A DNA stretch of 64,000 nucleotides from Mycobacteroides chelonae (GTDB taxonomy: Bacteria; Actinomycetota; Actinomycetes; Mycobacteriales; Mycobacteriaceae). The stretch lies in contig NZ_CP050145.1 of the NCBI RefSeq assembly GCF_016767715.1, forward strand, positions 2,480,001-2,544,000, given 5' to 3'. How positions within the stretch are numbered: the stretch's first letter is position 1; each line of letters opens with the position of its first letter. Below the pieces are notes generated by a model. The model was not told the origin of the DNA. It made no database searches and was given only the letters and a program-made list of their open reading frames with translations. The translations under genes were made by a program, and so were the position numbers. Below are positions 23,929 to 31,768 of the stretch, piece after piece.

Positions 23929-24974
23929 CGGCCGCCGTGGCCAGGGACATCGAGGCGGCGTTGGAACGCGTCGGCGATGCGGTGTCGGCCCGGGCATCAG
24001 CTCTTGACTCCAATGAGACCGATGTCCGAACAGACATTCGCGCTCTGGGTGCGGAAAGCCTGTTCGATGCGGGTCTGACCAGCGTAGACCTGGCGCCCAT
24101 GGTGCGGGTGATCGAACGGGTTGCCACGAGCAGTCTGGCTGTGGGTTTCTCGGCATGGGCACATCGCATGACCATCGAGTATGTGAGCCTGGCTCCGGAA
24201 GCTCTGCGCGCTGAGCACCTGCCCGGGCTCAGGGCGGGGCTCCGCCCAGGCGTCACCGCGATGGCTGCCGGCCTCAAACAGGTTGCGGGGCTGGGGGAGG
24301 TGCCGCTGCGCGCGACACCGCATCGGGACGGCCTCCGTATCACCGGCCCGATTCGGTGGGCTTCCAATGTCTTCCCCGACGCGCTGGTGGTGCTACCCGC
24401 ATGTGGGGCGGACGGCACTACCTTCGTCGTCGCGGTCGATGTCAGCACGGATGGGATACGCATCGAGCGACCACCGAATCTGATGGCGCTGTCGGCCACG
24501 GCCTCCACATCTCTGCAGCTCGATGATGTTCACATCCCCACCGAGAACGTGATCAGCACCGACTTGCGGGGCTTCGTCGCCCGAATCCGCCCAGCCTTTC
24601 TCTTGCTCCAGACCGCCTTCTGCGCCGGGGTCACCAGTGCGGCGATTTGCGGTGCGAAATCCGCGCGTGGCGAACTCGCCGGGCAGTTCGCCACCGAACT
24701 CGTTGAGCTCACACAGAGGAATCGCATTCTGCGCGATCGCCTCTACGCTTTCGCGGCAGCACCATCTGAACCGGGCACCGCCGAACTCCTCCGGCTACGG
24801 CTCGATGCCGCCGGTCTTGCCGGTCAAGCGTCTCGGTTGGAGGTCACCATGGCCGGCGGCGCAGGATACGCACTGGGAACCTCGGCGAACCGGCGGTTTC
24901 GTGAGGCCGCTTTCCTACCCATCCAATCGCCCTCGGAAGGACAGCTACGGTGGGAACTGACGCAGTACGAATAG
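23925..24974 (+). CDS. acyl-CoA-dehydrogenase-like flavoprotein (DszC/SfnB-like)
   Basis: The 349-residue protein follows the acyl-CoA dehydrogenase fold: an N-terminal helical part, the beta domain RITGPIRWASNVFPDALVVLPA and LQLDDVHIPTENVI, then a C-terminal four-helix part ending GGAGYALGTSANRRFREAAFLPIQSPSE. The position between a DUF4242 protein and a sulfonate/nitrate-type importer suggests an FMN-dependent monooxygenase acting on an imported organosulfur or nitrogen compound, like DszC or SfnB. The usual catalytic Glu of true acyl-CoA dehydrogenases is not obvious. It overlaps both neighbours. Confidence 0.75.
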   Translation: MTAAVARDIEAALERVGDAVSARASALDSNETDVRTDIRALGAESLFDAGLTSVDLAPMVRVIERVATSSLAVGFSAWAHRMTIEYVSLAPEALRAEHLPGLRAGLRPGVTAMAAGLKQVAGLGEVPLRATPHRDGLRITGPIRWASNVFPDALVVLPACGADGTTFVVAVDVSTDGIRIERPPNLMALSATASTSLQLDDVHIPTENVISTDLRGFVARIRPAFLLLQTAFCAGVTSAAICGAKSARGELAGQFATELVELTQRNRILRDRLYAFAAAPSEPGTAELLRLRLDAAGLAGQASRLEVTMAGGAGYALGTSANRRFREAAFLPIQSPSEGQLRWELTQYE

Positions 24975-25681
24975 CGAACGGCACCAAGTATTTCGGCACA
25001 GCAGTGGCCCTGCGCGAGGTCGATGTCCACGTGACTTCCGGTGAGTTCCTGGCCGTGCTGGGCCCCAGTGGAAGTGGTAAGTCCACCCTGTTGCGCGTGC
25101 TGGCGGGTCTGGAAGAACTCAGTGCTGGGACCGTCGTCTGGACATCGGACGGTGAACGCCGCCCCCGGACGGGTGTGGTTTTCCAAGATGCCTTGCTGAT
25201 GCCCTGGTTGACCGTCGCCGAGAACATCGTCTTCGCCAAGCGATTCGGGCGGCACCGCAGCGGATTCGAGGATTCCTACGTGCAGGCCCTGGTCGATCAT
25301 TTCGGGCTCCGAAAACTCTCCGATCGCTATCCCGATCAATTGTCCGGGGGACAGGTTCAGCGTGTGTCGATTCTGCGCGCGGTGGCCACTCGGCCGAAGT
25401 TGTTGCTCCTCGATGAACCCTTCAGTGCACTCGACCCGGTGACGCGGGCGGACCTGCAGTCCTGGCTGGCGGCACTGGCCGCCGAGTTGGCCGTCACCGT
25501 CATCCTGGTGACCCATGACGTCGATGAAGCCCTGGCACTTGCGCACCGGGTGGTTCTTCTGGGCGACAACGGGCGGATACGTCAGCAGTGGTCGCTGGAC
25601 GATCACTCCGCGAAGGAGCGTGATCGGATACGCCGGGAAATCCTCGCCCAGTACCAACCGGCAGAGACGGGATCTGAGTGA
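24950..25681 (+). CDS. ABC transporter ATP-binding protein (SsuB/TauB/NrtD-like)
   Basis: The 243-residue ATPase has Walker A GPSGSGKST (about residue 39), Q-loop FQDALLMPW, signature LSGGQVQR, Walker B LLLLDEP and switch VTHDVDEA. It starts at GTG 24950, 25 bases inside the preceding gene, and its stop overlaps the binding-protein start. It belongs to the nitrate/sulfonate/taurine importer class, and the exact substrate is not readable. Confidence 0.93.
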   Translation: MGTDAVRIANGTKYFGTAVALREVDVHVTSGEFLAVLGPSGSGKSTLLRVLAGLEELSAGTVVWTSDGERRPRTGVVFQDALLMPWLTVAENIVFAKRFGRHRSGFEDSYVQALVDHFGLRKLSDRYPDQLSGGQVQRVSILRAVATRPKLLLLDEPFSALDPVTRADLQSWLAALAAELAVTVILVTHDVDEALALAHRVVLLGDNGRIRQQWSLDDHSAKERDRIRREILAQYQPAETGSE

Positions 25682-26847
25682 GCAGCATCGTCTCGCGCCG
25701 CGCCGTTCTGGCAGGAGCCGCTGGAATAACCACCACAGCGGGACTTTTCGGTGGCGCCGGGTTGATTCGCGCCGCGGCGTCAGACGCGACGAACATCAGC
25801 GGCCAATTGCGCATCGGGTATCTACCGATCACCGACGCGGCACCGCTGCTGCTGGCCCACTCCGCGCGGATGTATCCGGACGGCACGGTCAGCGCGGCCA
25901 AGCCGGTACTGTTTCGCAGCTGGGCCGCCTTGGCGGAGGCCTTCATGGCGCGGCAGATCGATGTTGCGCATCTATTGATGCCCATGGCGATCCAGCTCCG
26001 TCAGGTGCTGGGGCACGGAGTACGAGTGCTCGGGTGGAATCACACTAACGGTTCGGCACTCACCGTGGCGCCGGACATCGAACATCTGGAGGATCTCGCG
26101 GGCACCCAGGTCGCCATTCCATTCTGGTGGTCGATCCACAACATCGTGCTGCAAGAGCTGTTGCGCGGCAGTGGGTTACGGCCCGTGATCCGAAGCGCCG
26201 CGTCCCGGTCCCAGCGTACCGTCGAACTCATCGTGATGAGCCCCTCCGATATGGTGCCGGCGCTGGCCAATCGATCCATCGGGGGATACGTGGTCGCCGA
26301 TCCGTTCAACGTCATCGCACAGATCAAGAAGATCGGACGGATTCACACGTTTCTCGGCGATGTCTGGCGCGACCATGCCTGCTGTGTCCTCGTCACGCGC
26401 GATGACGTGATCGCCGACTGTGCTTCGGCAGTGCAGGGTGTCACCGACGCGGTGGTGGCCGCCCAGCTGCGGATTGATGCCGACAGAAAAGCGGCGGCAG
26501 GCGCCCTTGGCGCCGGGAAGTACCTACCGCAGCCCGTCCCGGCGGTACAGACGGCGTTGACCTACCCGAATCCGCCATATCCGCTGAAGCATCCGGATTG
26601 GCATCCGCAACGCCTGGGCTTCCAGCCGTTTCCCTACCGAAGCTTCACACAGCGTTTGGTCGAGTCGATGCACGACACCGTCGTGGATGGCGACCGTGGT
26701 TTCCTCAACCGGCTGGATCCTGCGCGGGTTCACGATGATCTGGTGGACGACACCTTTGTGCGCTCGGCGATCGCGACCCACGGCGGGCCCGAAGCCTTCG
26801 GAATCACGGCCGATTTCACCCGAACAGAACAGGTACAGGCACTGTGA
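25678..26847 (+). CDS. ABC transporter substrate-binding protein with Tat signal (SsuA/NrtA-like)
   Basis: The 389-residue protein has a twin-arginine signal (VSRRAVLAGAAGITTTAGLFGGAGLI). Its mature part resembles the NMT1/CmpA/NrtA group: LRIGYLPITDAAPLLLAHSARMYPDG, VAHLLMPMAIQLRQVLGHGVRVLGW, VAIPFWWSIHNIVLQELLR and GGYVVADPFNVIAQIKKIG. NrtA/CmpA-like proteins bind nitrate or bicarbonate while SsuA/TauA bind sulfonates, so the ligand is open. The trailing residues are typical of the larger CmpA-type class. It overlaps both neighbours by 4 bases. Confidence 0.9.
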   Translation: MSSIVSRRAVLAGAAGITTTAGLFGGAGLIRAAASDATNISGQLRIGYLPITDAAPLLLAHSARMYPDGTVSAAKPVLFRSWAALAEAFMARQIDVAHLLMPMAIQLRQVLGHGVRVLGWNHTNGSALTVAPDIEHLEDLAGTQVAIPFWWSIHNIVLQELLRGSGLRPVIRSAASRSQRTVELIVMSPSDMVPALANRSIGGYVVADPFNVIAQIKKIGRIHTFLGDVWRDHACCVLVTRDDVIADCASAVQGVTDAVVAAQLRIDADRKAAAGALGAGKYLPQPVPAVQTALTYPNPPYPLKHPDWHPQRLGFQPFPYRSFTQRLVESMHDTVVDGDRGFLNRLDPARVHDDLVDDTFVRSAIATHGGPEAFGITADFTRTEQVQAL

Positions 26848-27662
26848 GCACCCTTGAGCGCACACCTTCGATCGTCCACGACAGTGCCGAGGCGCCGCGG
26901 ACAGCGCGACTGTTCGCAAAGATCTGGCCCCCGGCCCTGGCCATTGTGGTGAGCGTTGTTCTGTGGTGCGTTGCCAGTTCGATACTCAGCCAACCCCATT
27001 CGCTGCTGCGGCAGACCGCCCCCGACAAAGCGCTGCCCGCGGCCATCGAACTGCTGAACCGTGGAGTCTTACTGCCTGATATCGGAATCAGCCTGTGGCG
27101 ATTACTCATCGGGCTCAGCCTTGCTGCCGTGATCGGCGTCCCGGCAGGCCTGCTACTCGGCGTAAGCGCTACCGCGGAACGTGCCACACGTCCGGTGATC
27201 CAGTTTCTGCGGATGATCTCGCCGCTGTCGTGGACGCCCATCGCCGTGGCCGTGTTCGGTATCGGCAGTCAACCGGTCATCTTTCTCATCGCCGCAGCGG
27301 CCGTCTGGCCGATCCTCATCAACACCACGGCCGGTGTGCACGGCATCGCACCCGGGTATCTGGACGTGGCGCGGTCGTTTCATGCCACCCGCATAGAGCT
27401 CCTCACCACGGTGATACTTCCGGCCGTGCGGGGTAACATTCAGACCGGCGCGCGGGTCGCACTCGGTATCGCATGGGTAGTGCTTGTGCCGGCCGAAATG
27501 TTAGGCGTGCGATCGGGTTTGGGCTATCAGATTCTCAACGCCCGCGACCAGCTGGCCTACGATCAGGTGACGGCGGTGATTCTCGTGATCGGTGTGCTCG
27601 GATACGTCCTTGATGTGGCCGCAAGGCGACTACTCGGCCGCACCACGCCAAGGAGCAAGTAG
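26844..27662 (+). CDS. ABC transporter permease (SsuC/TauC-like)
   Basis: The 272-residue membrane protein has six predicted helices and the EAA-type coupling loop (SFHATRIELLTTVILPAVRGNIQTGARVALGIAWVVLVPAEML). This places it in the binding-protein-dependent permease family. It closes the operon of DUF4242, flavoprotein, ATPase and binding protein. Its last 33 bases overlap the convergent TetR gene, so antisense effects are possible. Confidence 0.92.
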   Translation: MSTLERTPSIVHDSAEAPRTARLFAKIWPPALAIVVSVVLWCVASSILSQPHSLLRQTAPDKALPAAIELLNRGVLLPDIGISLWRLLIGLSLAAVIGVPAGLLLGVSATAERATRPVIQFLRMISPLSWTPIAVAVFGIGSQPVIFLIAAAAVWPILINTTAGVHGIAPGYLDVARSFHATRIELLTTVILPAVRGNIQTGARVALGIAWVVLVPAEMLGVRSGLGYQILNARDQLAYDQVTAVILVIGVLGYVLDVAARRLLGRTTPRSK

Positions 27663-28226
27663 AAGCGCGCACGCCTTCCGCATATTCCGTTCGGCCTGAT
27701 CCGGCGTCGTTTCCCCCATCACTGCCCAACACAGAACACCGAACGCCATCTGTTCCACAAGCAACGCTAGTTGGGCGTCCTCGGCCGTTGGGGCACTCTT
27801 TCCGGCCACCGCCAAGATGCTTCGGCGCACTTGAAAGTCCCTTGCAAACTCAGACTCTGCGCGTAGGACGTTGACCGAGACGATCATCGCTTTGGCAAGC
27901 AGCGGTACAGCCAGGGTGCTGCGTACCATCTGCACCATCAACTCAGTTGCGTCTGTTATCGGGCAACCAGATGGCTTTGCCGGCAAACTGGGGTGCTGGC
28001 TATATCGAAACAGCAAGGCCGCGAATAGATGATGTTTGGTGGGATAGTAGCGATACAGCGTTGCGGTGGACACCTCCGACCGGTCCGCGACCTCCTGCAT
28101 GCGCACCGCTTCCAGGCCCTGCCTGGCTCCGAGCTTGGCTGCCACAGAGAGAATTCGATCACAGCGAGCCTTTTGCGCGGGGGTCGAAGGACTTGCCGGC
28201 TCGCGCCCCCGCGATGCACTTGGCAT
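27630..28226 (-). CDS. TetR/AcrR-family repressor (KstR2-like shape)
   Basis: The 198-residue regulator has RILSVAAKLGARQGLEAVRMQEVADRSEVSTATLYRYYPTKHHLFAALL as DNA-binding domain and a helical C-terminus with LLVEQMAFGVLCWAVMGETTPDQAERNMRKACALLL, like the cholesterol regulators KstR/KstR2. ATG 28226 follows GGAGGT. It is downstream of, and likely co-transcribed with, the SDR gene, and the 34-bp palindrome in front of that gene is its probable operator. Base composition is less GC-rich than in the flanks. Confidence 0.85.
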   Translation of the reverse strand: MPSASRGREPASPSTPAQKARCDRILSVAAKLGARQGLEAVRMQEVADRSEVSTATLYRYYPTKHHLFAALLFRYSQHPSLPAKPSGCPITDATELMVQMVRSTLAVPLLAKAMIVSVNVLRAESEFARDFQVRRSILAVAGKSAPTAEDAQLALLVEQMAFGVLCWAVMGETTPDQAERNMRKACALLLAPWRGAAE

Positions 28227-28240
28227 TGCGACCTCCGATT

Positions 28241-29068
28241 TCAGTGGCTGTGCGGCGCGGTTCCTTCAATTAGCTTCTGCATCATTCGATGAGAGGCCAG
28301 AATAGCTTGTGCTCGATCAGTCATAGGCTGGAGCACTGGGTTGTTCTCGTTGCCCGAGGCGACATGTATGGGGCCCTGCGGCAAGCTAGTAAGCCCCTGT
28401 GCAGCAACGTCCTTCGCCGTCGATATGTGCATTCCCGGAACTTCAAGGTTCAAGCCGATACGCCTCATCGCCGGGGTATCTGTCACACCTAACACGAGTT
28501 CGAGAACGTGCACGTTGTATTCCCGTAGTTCCAACCACAATCCCTCCGCGAATATCCGCGCGAATGCCTTCACGCCACCGTATACCGTGTGTCGGGCTGC
28601 CCCAAGGTATCCACTCAGCGAGCCGACCAACACCACACCACCGCGTCGACGTTCACGCATCGGGCCGCACAGACGGTGGATCAGGGCAAGCGGTGCAGTG
28701 ACATTGAGATCAATCACCCGGCGGAACTCGGCCAAGTCTCCGTCAATGAACTCAGCGCTGTGCGTATTCGCACCGGCGTTGTAGACCAGCAAGCCGATCT
28801 CGATGTCAACCGTGGCCGAAGATATCTCCGAAACGCAATCCGCATGAGTCAAGTCGAGGCTCAGCACCCTCACTTGCACGCCATGATCACCGCATTCTGA
28901 AGCGATACCTTCCAATGTTTCTCGAGTTCTCGCCACGAGAACGAGATTCATGCCCGCCTCTGCCAGCATCAGCGCGAATTCGGCGCCTATCCCTTCTGAC
29001 GCGCCTGCGACTACTGCCCACGGACCATACTGCCGCAACCATTCCGGGCCGAACGCACTGGACAACAT
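28241..29068 (-). CDS. short-chain dehydrogenase/reductase
   Basis: The 275-residue SDR has the cofactor loop GASEGIGAEFALMLAEAGM, the NAG motif as YNAGANTHSAEF, the catalytic Ser in GSLSGYLGAARHTVYGGVKAF, and YxxxK as Y-G-G-V-K. The Arg after the second strand (VARTRE) suggests NADP(H). It resembles SDRs found in steroid or lipid degradation clusters. The SD sequence GGAGG is the outer arm of the palindrome upstream, so repressor binding or RNA folding would cover it. Confidence 0.9.
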   Translation of the reverse strand: MLSSAFGPEWLRQYGPWAVVAGASEGIGAEFALMLAEAGMNLVLVARTRETLEGIASECGDHGVQVRVLSLDLTHADCVSEISSATVDIEIGLLVYNAGANTHSAEFIDGDLAEFRRVIDLNVTAPLALIHRLCGPMRERRRGGVVLVGSLSGYLGAARHTVYGGVKAFARIFAEGLWLELREYNVHVLELVLGVTDTPAMRRIGLNLEVPGMHISTAKDVAAQGLTSLPQGPIHVASGNENNPVLQPMTDRAQAILASHRMMQKLIEGTAPHSH

Positions 29069-29071
29069 CCA

Positions 29072-29105
29072 CCTCCAAAACTAAAATACATTTTAGTTTT
29101 GGAGG
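29072..29105. promoter_or_regulatory. 34-bp near-perfect palindrome (divergent operator)
   Basis: Arms 29072-29087 (CCTCCAAAACTAAAAT) and 29090-29105 (ATTTTAGTTTTGGAGG) are exact inverted repeats around a 2-base centre. The AT-rich core contains TANNNT-type -10 boxes for both strands, and the ends contain a Shine-Dalgarno sequence in each direction. It lies between the divergent SDR and LLM genes, with a TetR gene in the SDR operon. Confidence 0.75.
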
Positions 29106-29132
29106 ATACCGTACAACCCAAAGGAGGTCGAT

Positions 29133-29183
29133 ATGCCGCCTAAACCCGCATCACCGGCATGTATGGGCGCGCTGCCATGCTGA
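29133..29183 (+). CDS. 16-codon upstream ORF (possible leader peptide)
   Basis: ATG 29133 has an excellent ribosome site (AAGGAGGTCGAT) and encodes MPPKPASPACMGALPC before TGA 29181-29183. The stop overlaps the ATG of the LLM gene (ATGCTGA). The downstream gene itself lacks a comparable Shine-Dalgarno sequence, so its translation probably depends on reinitiation after this ORF. Whether the peptide matters is unknown. Confidence 0.5.
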   Translation: MPPKPASPACMGALPC

Positions 29184-30067
29184 TCGGAATAGCGACGCCC
29201 GTCGTGGTCCAGGTGCCAGGGGTTGCCGCGGAGTGGGAATCCTCCGGCACGGCCACCGACATCGCCGATATCTCCAGCTGGGCTGATCACCTCGGATTCG
29301 ACTACCTCACCTGTTCCGAACACATCGCCGTGCCAATTGAGGCCGCCACTACGCGAGGATCGGTCTACTGGGACCCGCTCGCTACCTTGTCCTACCTGGC
29401 CGCATTCACATCAAGAATTCGGTTGGCCACATCAGTTGTCGTGCTGGGGTATCACCACCCCCTCGCAATCGCCAAGCGGTACGGAACGCTGGACCGAATC
29501 AGCTCGGGCCGACTAATCCTGGGTGTCGGCGTGGGCTCGCTACGTGAGGAGTTTGATCTACTCAACGCCTCATGGGATGACCGCGGACAGCGCGCCGATG
29601 ACGCCATTCGTGCCTTGCGATCTTCGCTATCGACTACCACCCCGACCTACCGTGGTAAGTACTACCAGTACACGTCCCTCGACATTCGTCCCTGTGCGGT
29701 TCAGCGGCATGTGCCCGTATGGGTCGGCGGACGGACAGTTCGCTCCTTGCACCGAGCCGTCGAATTGGCAGACGGGTGGATGCCTTTCGCCGTGTCACTC
29801 ACTCAAGCGGCGAAGATGCTCAGCTCTGTCGATATTCCGGATGATTTTGAAGTCGCGCTGGGCACGTCACCGCTAGACCCCTGTGAACAAACCGAAGAGG
29901 CCTTGCATCAGATTGCGTCCCTGCGCGAGGCCGGTGCAACTGCTGTCACTTGCTCACTCTCGTCGCGCTCCGCGAGTCATTTTCGTGAACAGCTCTCGGC
30001 CCTCAGTGAGCTCGTCCACCCGCTGCAAAGAAGGAAACATGACAACATCCGACCTCGCCAAGCTTGA
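29177..30067 (+). CDS. LLM-class F420-dependent oxidoreductase
   Basis: The 296-residue enzyme has the luciferase-like barrel: ADHLGFDYLTCSEHIAVP, LGYHHPLAIAKRYGTLDRISSGRLILGVGVGSLREEFDLL, PVWVGGRTVRSLHRAVELADGWMPF. It resembles the F420 oxidoreductases of mycobacterial catabolic clusters. ATG 29177 gives the conserved start LIGIATPV, and ATG 29159 is a six-residue longer alternative. Translation appears coupled to a 16-codon ORF. The end overlaps the next gene by 29 bases. It is the first full-length gene on the plus side of the palindrome. Confidence 0.85.
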   Translation: MLIGIATPVVVQVPGVAAEWESSGTATDIADISSWADHLGFDYLTCSEHIAVPIEAATTRGSVYWDPLATLSYLAAFTSRIRLATSVVVLGYHHPLAIAKRYGTLDRISSGRLILGVGVGSLREEFDLLNASWDDRGQRADDAIRALRSSLSTTTPTYRGKYYQYTSLDIRPCAVQRHVPVWVGGRTVRSLHRAVELADGWMPFAVSLTQAAKMLSSVDIPDDFEVALGTSPLDPCEQTEEALHQIASLREAGATAVTCSLSSRSASHFREQLSALSELVHPLQRRKHDNIRPRQA

Positions 30068-30548
30068 ATCGATGATTCAACGAATAGAAGATGAACGTGC
30101 CATCGAACGAATTGTCGCGTCATATGGTCCGCTTGTGGACGCGGGTGAAGCGACCGCGACAGCTGAGTTGTGGTCTCCCGACGGACGTTACGACGTAGAA
30201 GACTGGACCATGTCGGGTCGATCCGATATCGAGGCGATGGTCAATTCGCAAGAGCACCAAGGGCTGATTGCTCGCGGATGCACTCATCTGCTGGGGCCAG
30301 CGGTCGTTACCGTGCGAGGCGACGACGCTGTTGCTGTGTGCGAATCAGTCTTACTTGTCAAACACGGAGTGACCTATTACGTCGCGCGAGCGGGCGTTAA
30401 CCATTTCGCACTGCAGCGAAGCGCCAGAGGCTGGGAAATCGTACAGCGCACAACACGCAGGCTAGACGGAACCTCGTTCCCTCGGGCATTGCTCTCCAGG
30501 GGAGTCGAAGGCCTTCCGGTGCAACAATCAGAACAGGATCCCCCATGA
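30039..30548 (+). CDS. NTF2/SnoaL-like protein
   Basis: The 169-residue protein has the cone-shaped NTF2 pattern of the limonene-epoxide-hydrolase/SnoaL group: RIEDERAIERIVASYGPLVDAGEATATAELWSPDGRYDVEDW, the usual start, and a late HLLGPAVVTVRGDDAVAVCESVLLVKH strand pair. In steroid- and xenobiotic-degrading clusters such proteins act as isomerases, dehydratases or binding partners. ATG 30039 follows AAGGAAAC. It overlaps the LLM gene by 29 bases and its stop overlaps a broken SDR start. Confidence 0.8.
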   Translation: MTTSDLAKLESMIQRIEDERAIERIVASYGPLVDAGEATATAELWSPDGRYDVEDWTMSGRSDIEAMVNSQEHQGLIARGCTHLLGPAVVTVRGDDAVAVCESVLLVKHGVTYYVARAGVNHFALQRSARGWEIVQRTTRRLDGTSFPRALLSRGVEGLPVQQSEQDPP

Positions 30549-30736
30549 CAATGTCTTGCCAGCAAGGTCATTCATGGCGGCTCCTGGAACGGAAGGTGGT
30601 AATTGTCACGGGTGCGGTGCGTGGCATATCACCCGCCTTGCTTCAGCGAGGCGGGTTAGCGCTGGTGGCGATGCGCTGCCCCGGACGACTACCGGAGGTT
30701 CGTCAACAGCATGACTCCGCCGCCTACACACGCTGA
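30545..30736 (+). pseudogene. truncated short-chain dehydrogenase remnant
   Basis: The 63-residue frame begins with WRLLERKVVIVTGAVRGISPALLQRGG, recognisable as the first strand and glycine loop (VTGAxRGIG) of an SDR. The loop is altered (Ser-Pro for Gly-Arg), and the frame ends after about a quarter of the family length. Nothing matching the catalytic Tyr-x3-Lys follows. ATG overlaps the NTF2-like stop (ATGA), so an intact SDR was probably once the next gene of this operon. Confidence 0.6.
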
Positions 30737-30867
30737 ACGTTGATAGCGGCGAAGGCGTCACAGTGACGCGATTTCAACCACGCATGAGCAGCGAACGGCC
30801 CGCGCACCACATGCATCCGCGAGTAGGCTTACCGGCCATACATAACCCACGTTCCGAGGTAATTCGA

Positions 30868-31110
30868 ATGAGCAAGCTTATGCGCTTGACGATCGTTACC
30901 GCGGTGGCGACGCTGATACCCCTTGCCTGCACCGTCGCGCCGATCGTCTCGGCAGATCCCATCGTGCCCAACTGTCCGGACGGATGGTGGGACCCGGTGG
31001 CCAACACCTGTCGCCCTGCAATAGCCACAACCCCGTTGAGCTGTGACAACGGTTGGTGGTGGGACCCGGTGGGCAACGTGTGCCGCCCACCGGTCGTCCC
31101 TCCGCAGTAA
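30868..31110 (+). CDS. small secreted protein with a duplicated Trp-Cys motif
   Basis: The 80-residue product has a signal peptide (LMRLTIVTAVATLIPLACTVAPIVSA, cleaved near residue 30). The mature 50 residues contain two copies of a motif: CPDGWWDPVANTCRP and CDNGWWWDPVGNVCRP, that is C-x2-G-W-W-(W)-D-P-V-x-N-x-C-R-P, joined by a Pro-rich linker and ending in PPVVPPQ. Each copy can form one disulphide. I know mycobacterial secreted proteins of this type but no function. ATG 30868 follows GAGGTAATTCGA. Confidence 0.65.
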   Translation: MSKLMRLTIVTAVATLIPLACTVAPIVSADPIVPNCPDGWWDPVANTCRPAIATTPLSCDNGWWWDPVGNVCRPPVVPPQ

Positions 31111-31117
31111 GAACGCG

Positions 31118-31768
31118 TCATGCGGCCAGGGCAGCGGTGGTCGCGGCGAACATTGTCGTTTTGATGGCACCCAGCGTCCCGCTGTTCTTGCCCTCCAGGG
31201 GTTTCATCAGATCGACTGCGACGCTGAGTACTTGGTCCTCGGATACGGCCCGGTCGGCAAGACCCGCGGCCACGGCCGCTTCTCCGCCGTACCGGTGCCC
31301 GGTCGTCATCGCGGTCACCGCTGTCTGCGGGGTCACCTTGGCCTGAATGAGGCTCGCCATACCGGGGGTGAACGGAATGTTGATATCGACCTCGGGGAAG
31401 CACAGATATCCACGGTCGGATCGCATCACTCGGTAGTCGTGGGCCACGGCGAGCATCGCTCCTGCTCCAAACGCGTGACCGTTGACCGCCGCGACGGTCG
31501 GCAGCGGGAGGGTGAGGACTCGACTGAACAACGCGTGGACACGACCGACGTACCCGTCGGTCTGATCTGCGTGGGACATCAGCCAATCCAGGTCAAGCCC
31601 GTTCGAATAGAACTTTCCGGTCCCCACGGTGATCAGCGGCTTGGCGTGCTCCAGCGCGTCATCGAGGAGTCCGTTGACGGTATCGAGCCAATCCGGGGAG
31701 AACCGGTTTTCGTCCGGGCCGAGGTTCAGAATCGCAATGGTGTCCTGAAGTTCCAGGATGGGGCTCAT
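31118..31768 (-). CDS. enoyl-CoA hydratase/isomerase family protein
   Basis: The 216-residue crotonase-fold protein has the CoA-binding stretch ITVGTGKFYSNGLDLDWL and the oxyanion-hole region AAVNGHAFGAGAMLAVAHDYRVMRSDRGYLCFPEVDINIPF. It is shorter than typical hydratases (about 260) and resembles the delta3-cis-enoyl-CoA isomerase-like group. The catalytic Glu may be in FPEVDI. It is translationally coupled (4-base overlap) behind a TetR gene, its probable regulator. Confidence 0.88.
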   Translation of the reverse strand: MSPILELQDTIAILNLGPDENRFSPDWLDTVNGLLDDALEHAKPLITVGTGKFYSNGLDLDWLMSHADQTDGYVGRVHALFSRVLTLPLPTVAAVNGHAFGAGAMLAVAHDYRVMRSDRGYLCFPEVDINIPFTPGMASLIQAKVTPQTAVTAMTTGHRYGGEAAVAAGLADRAVSEDQVLSVAVDLMKPLEGKNSGTLGAIKTTMFAATTAALAA

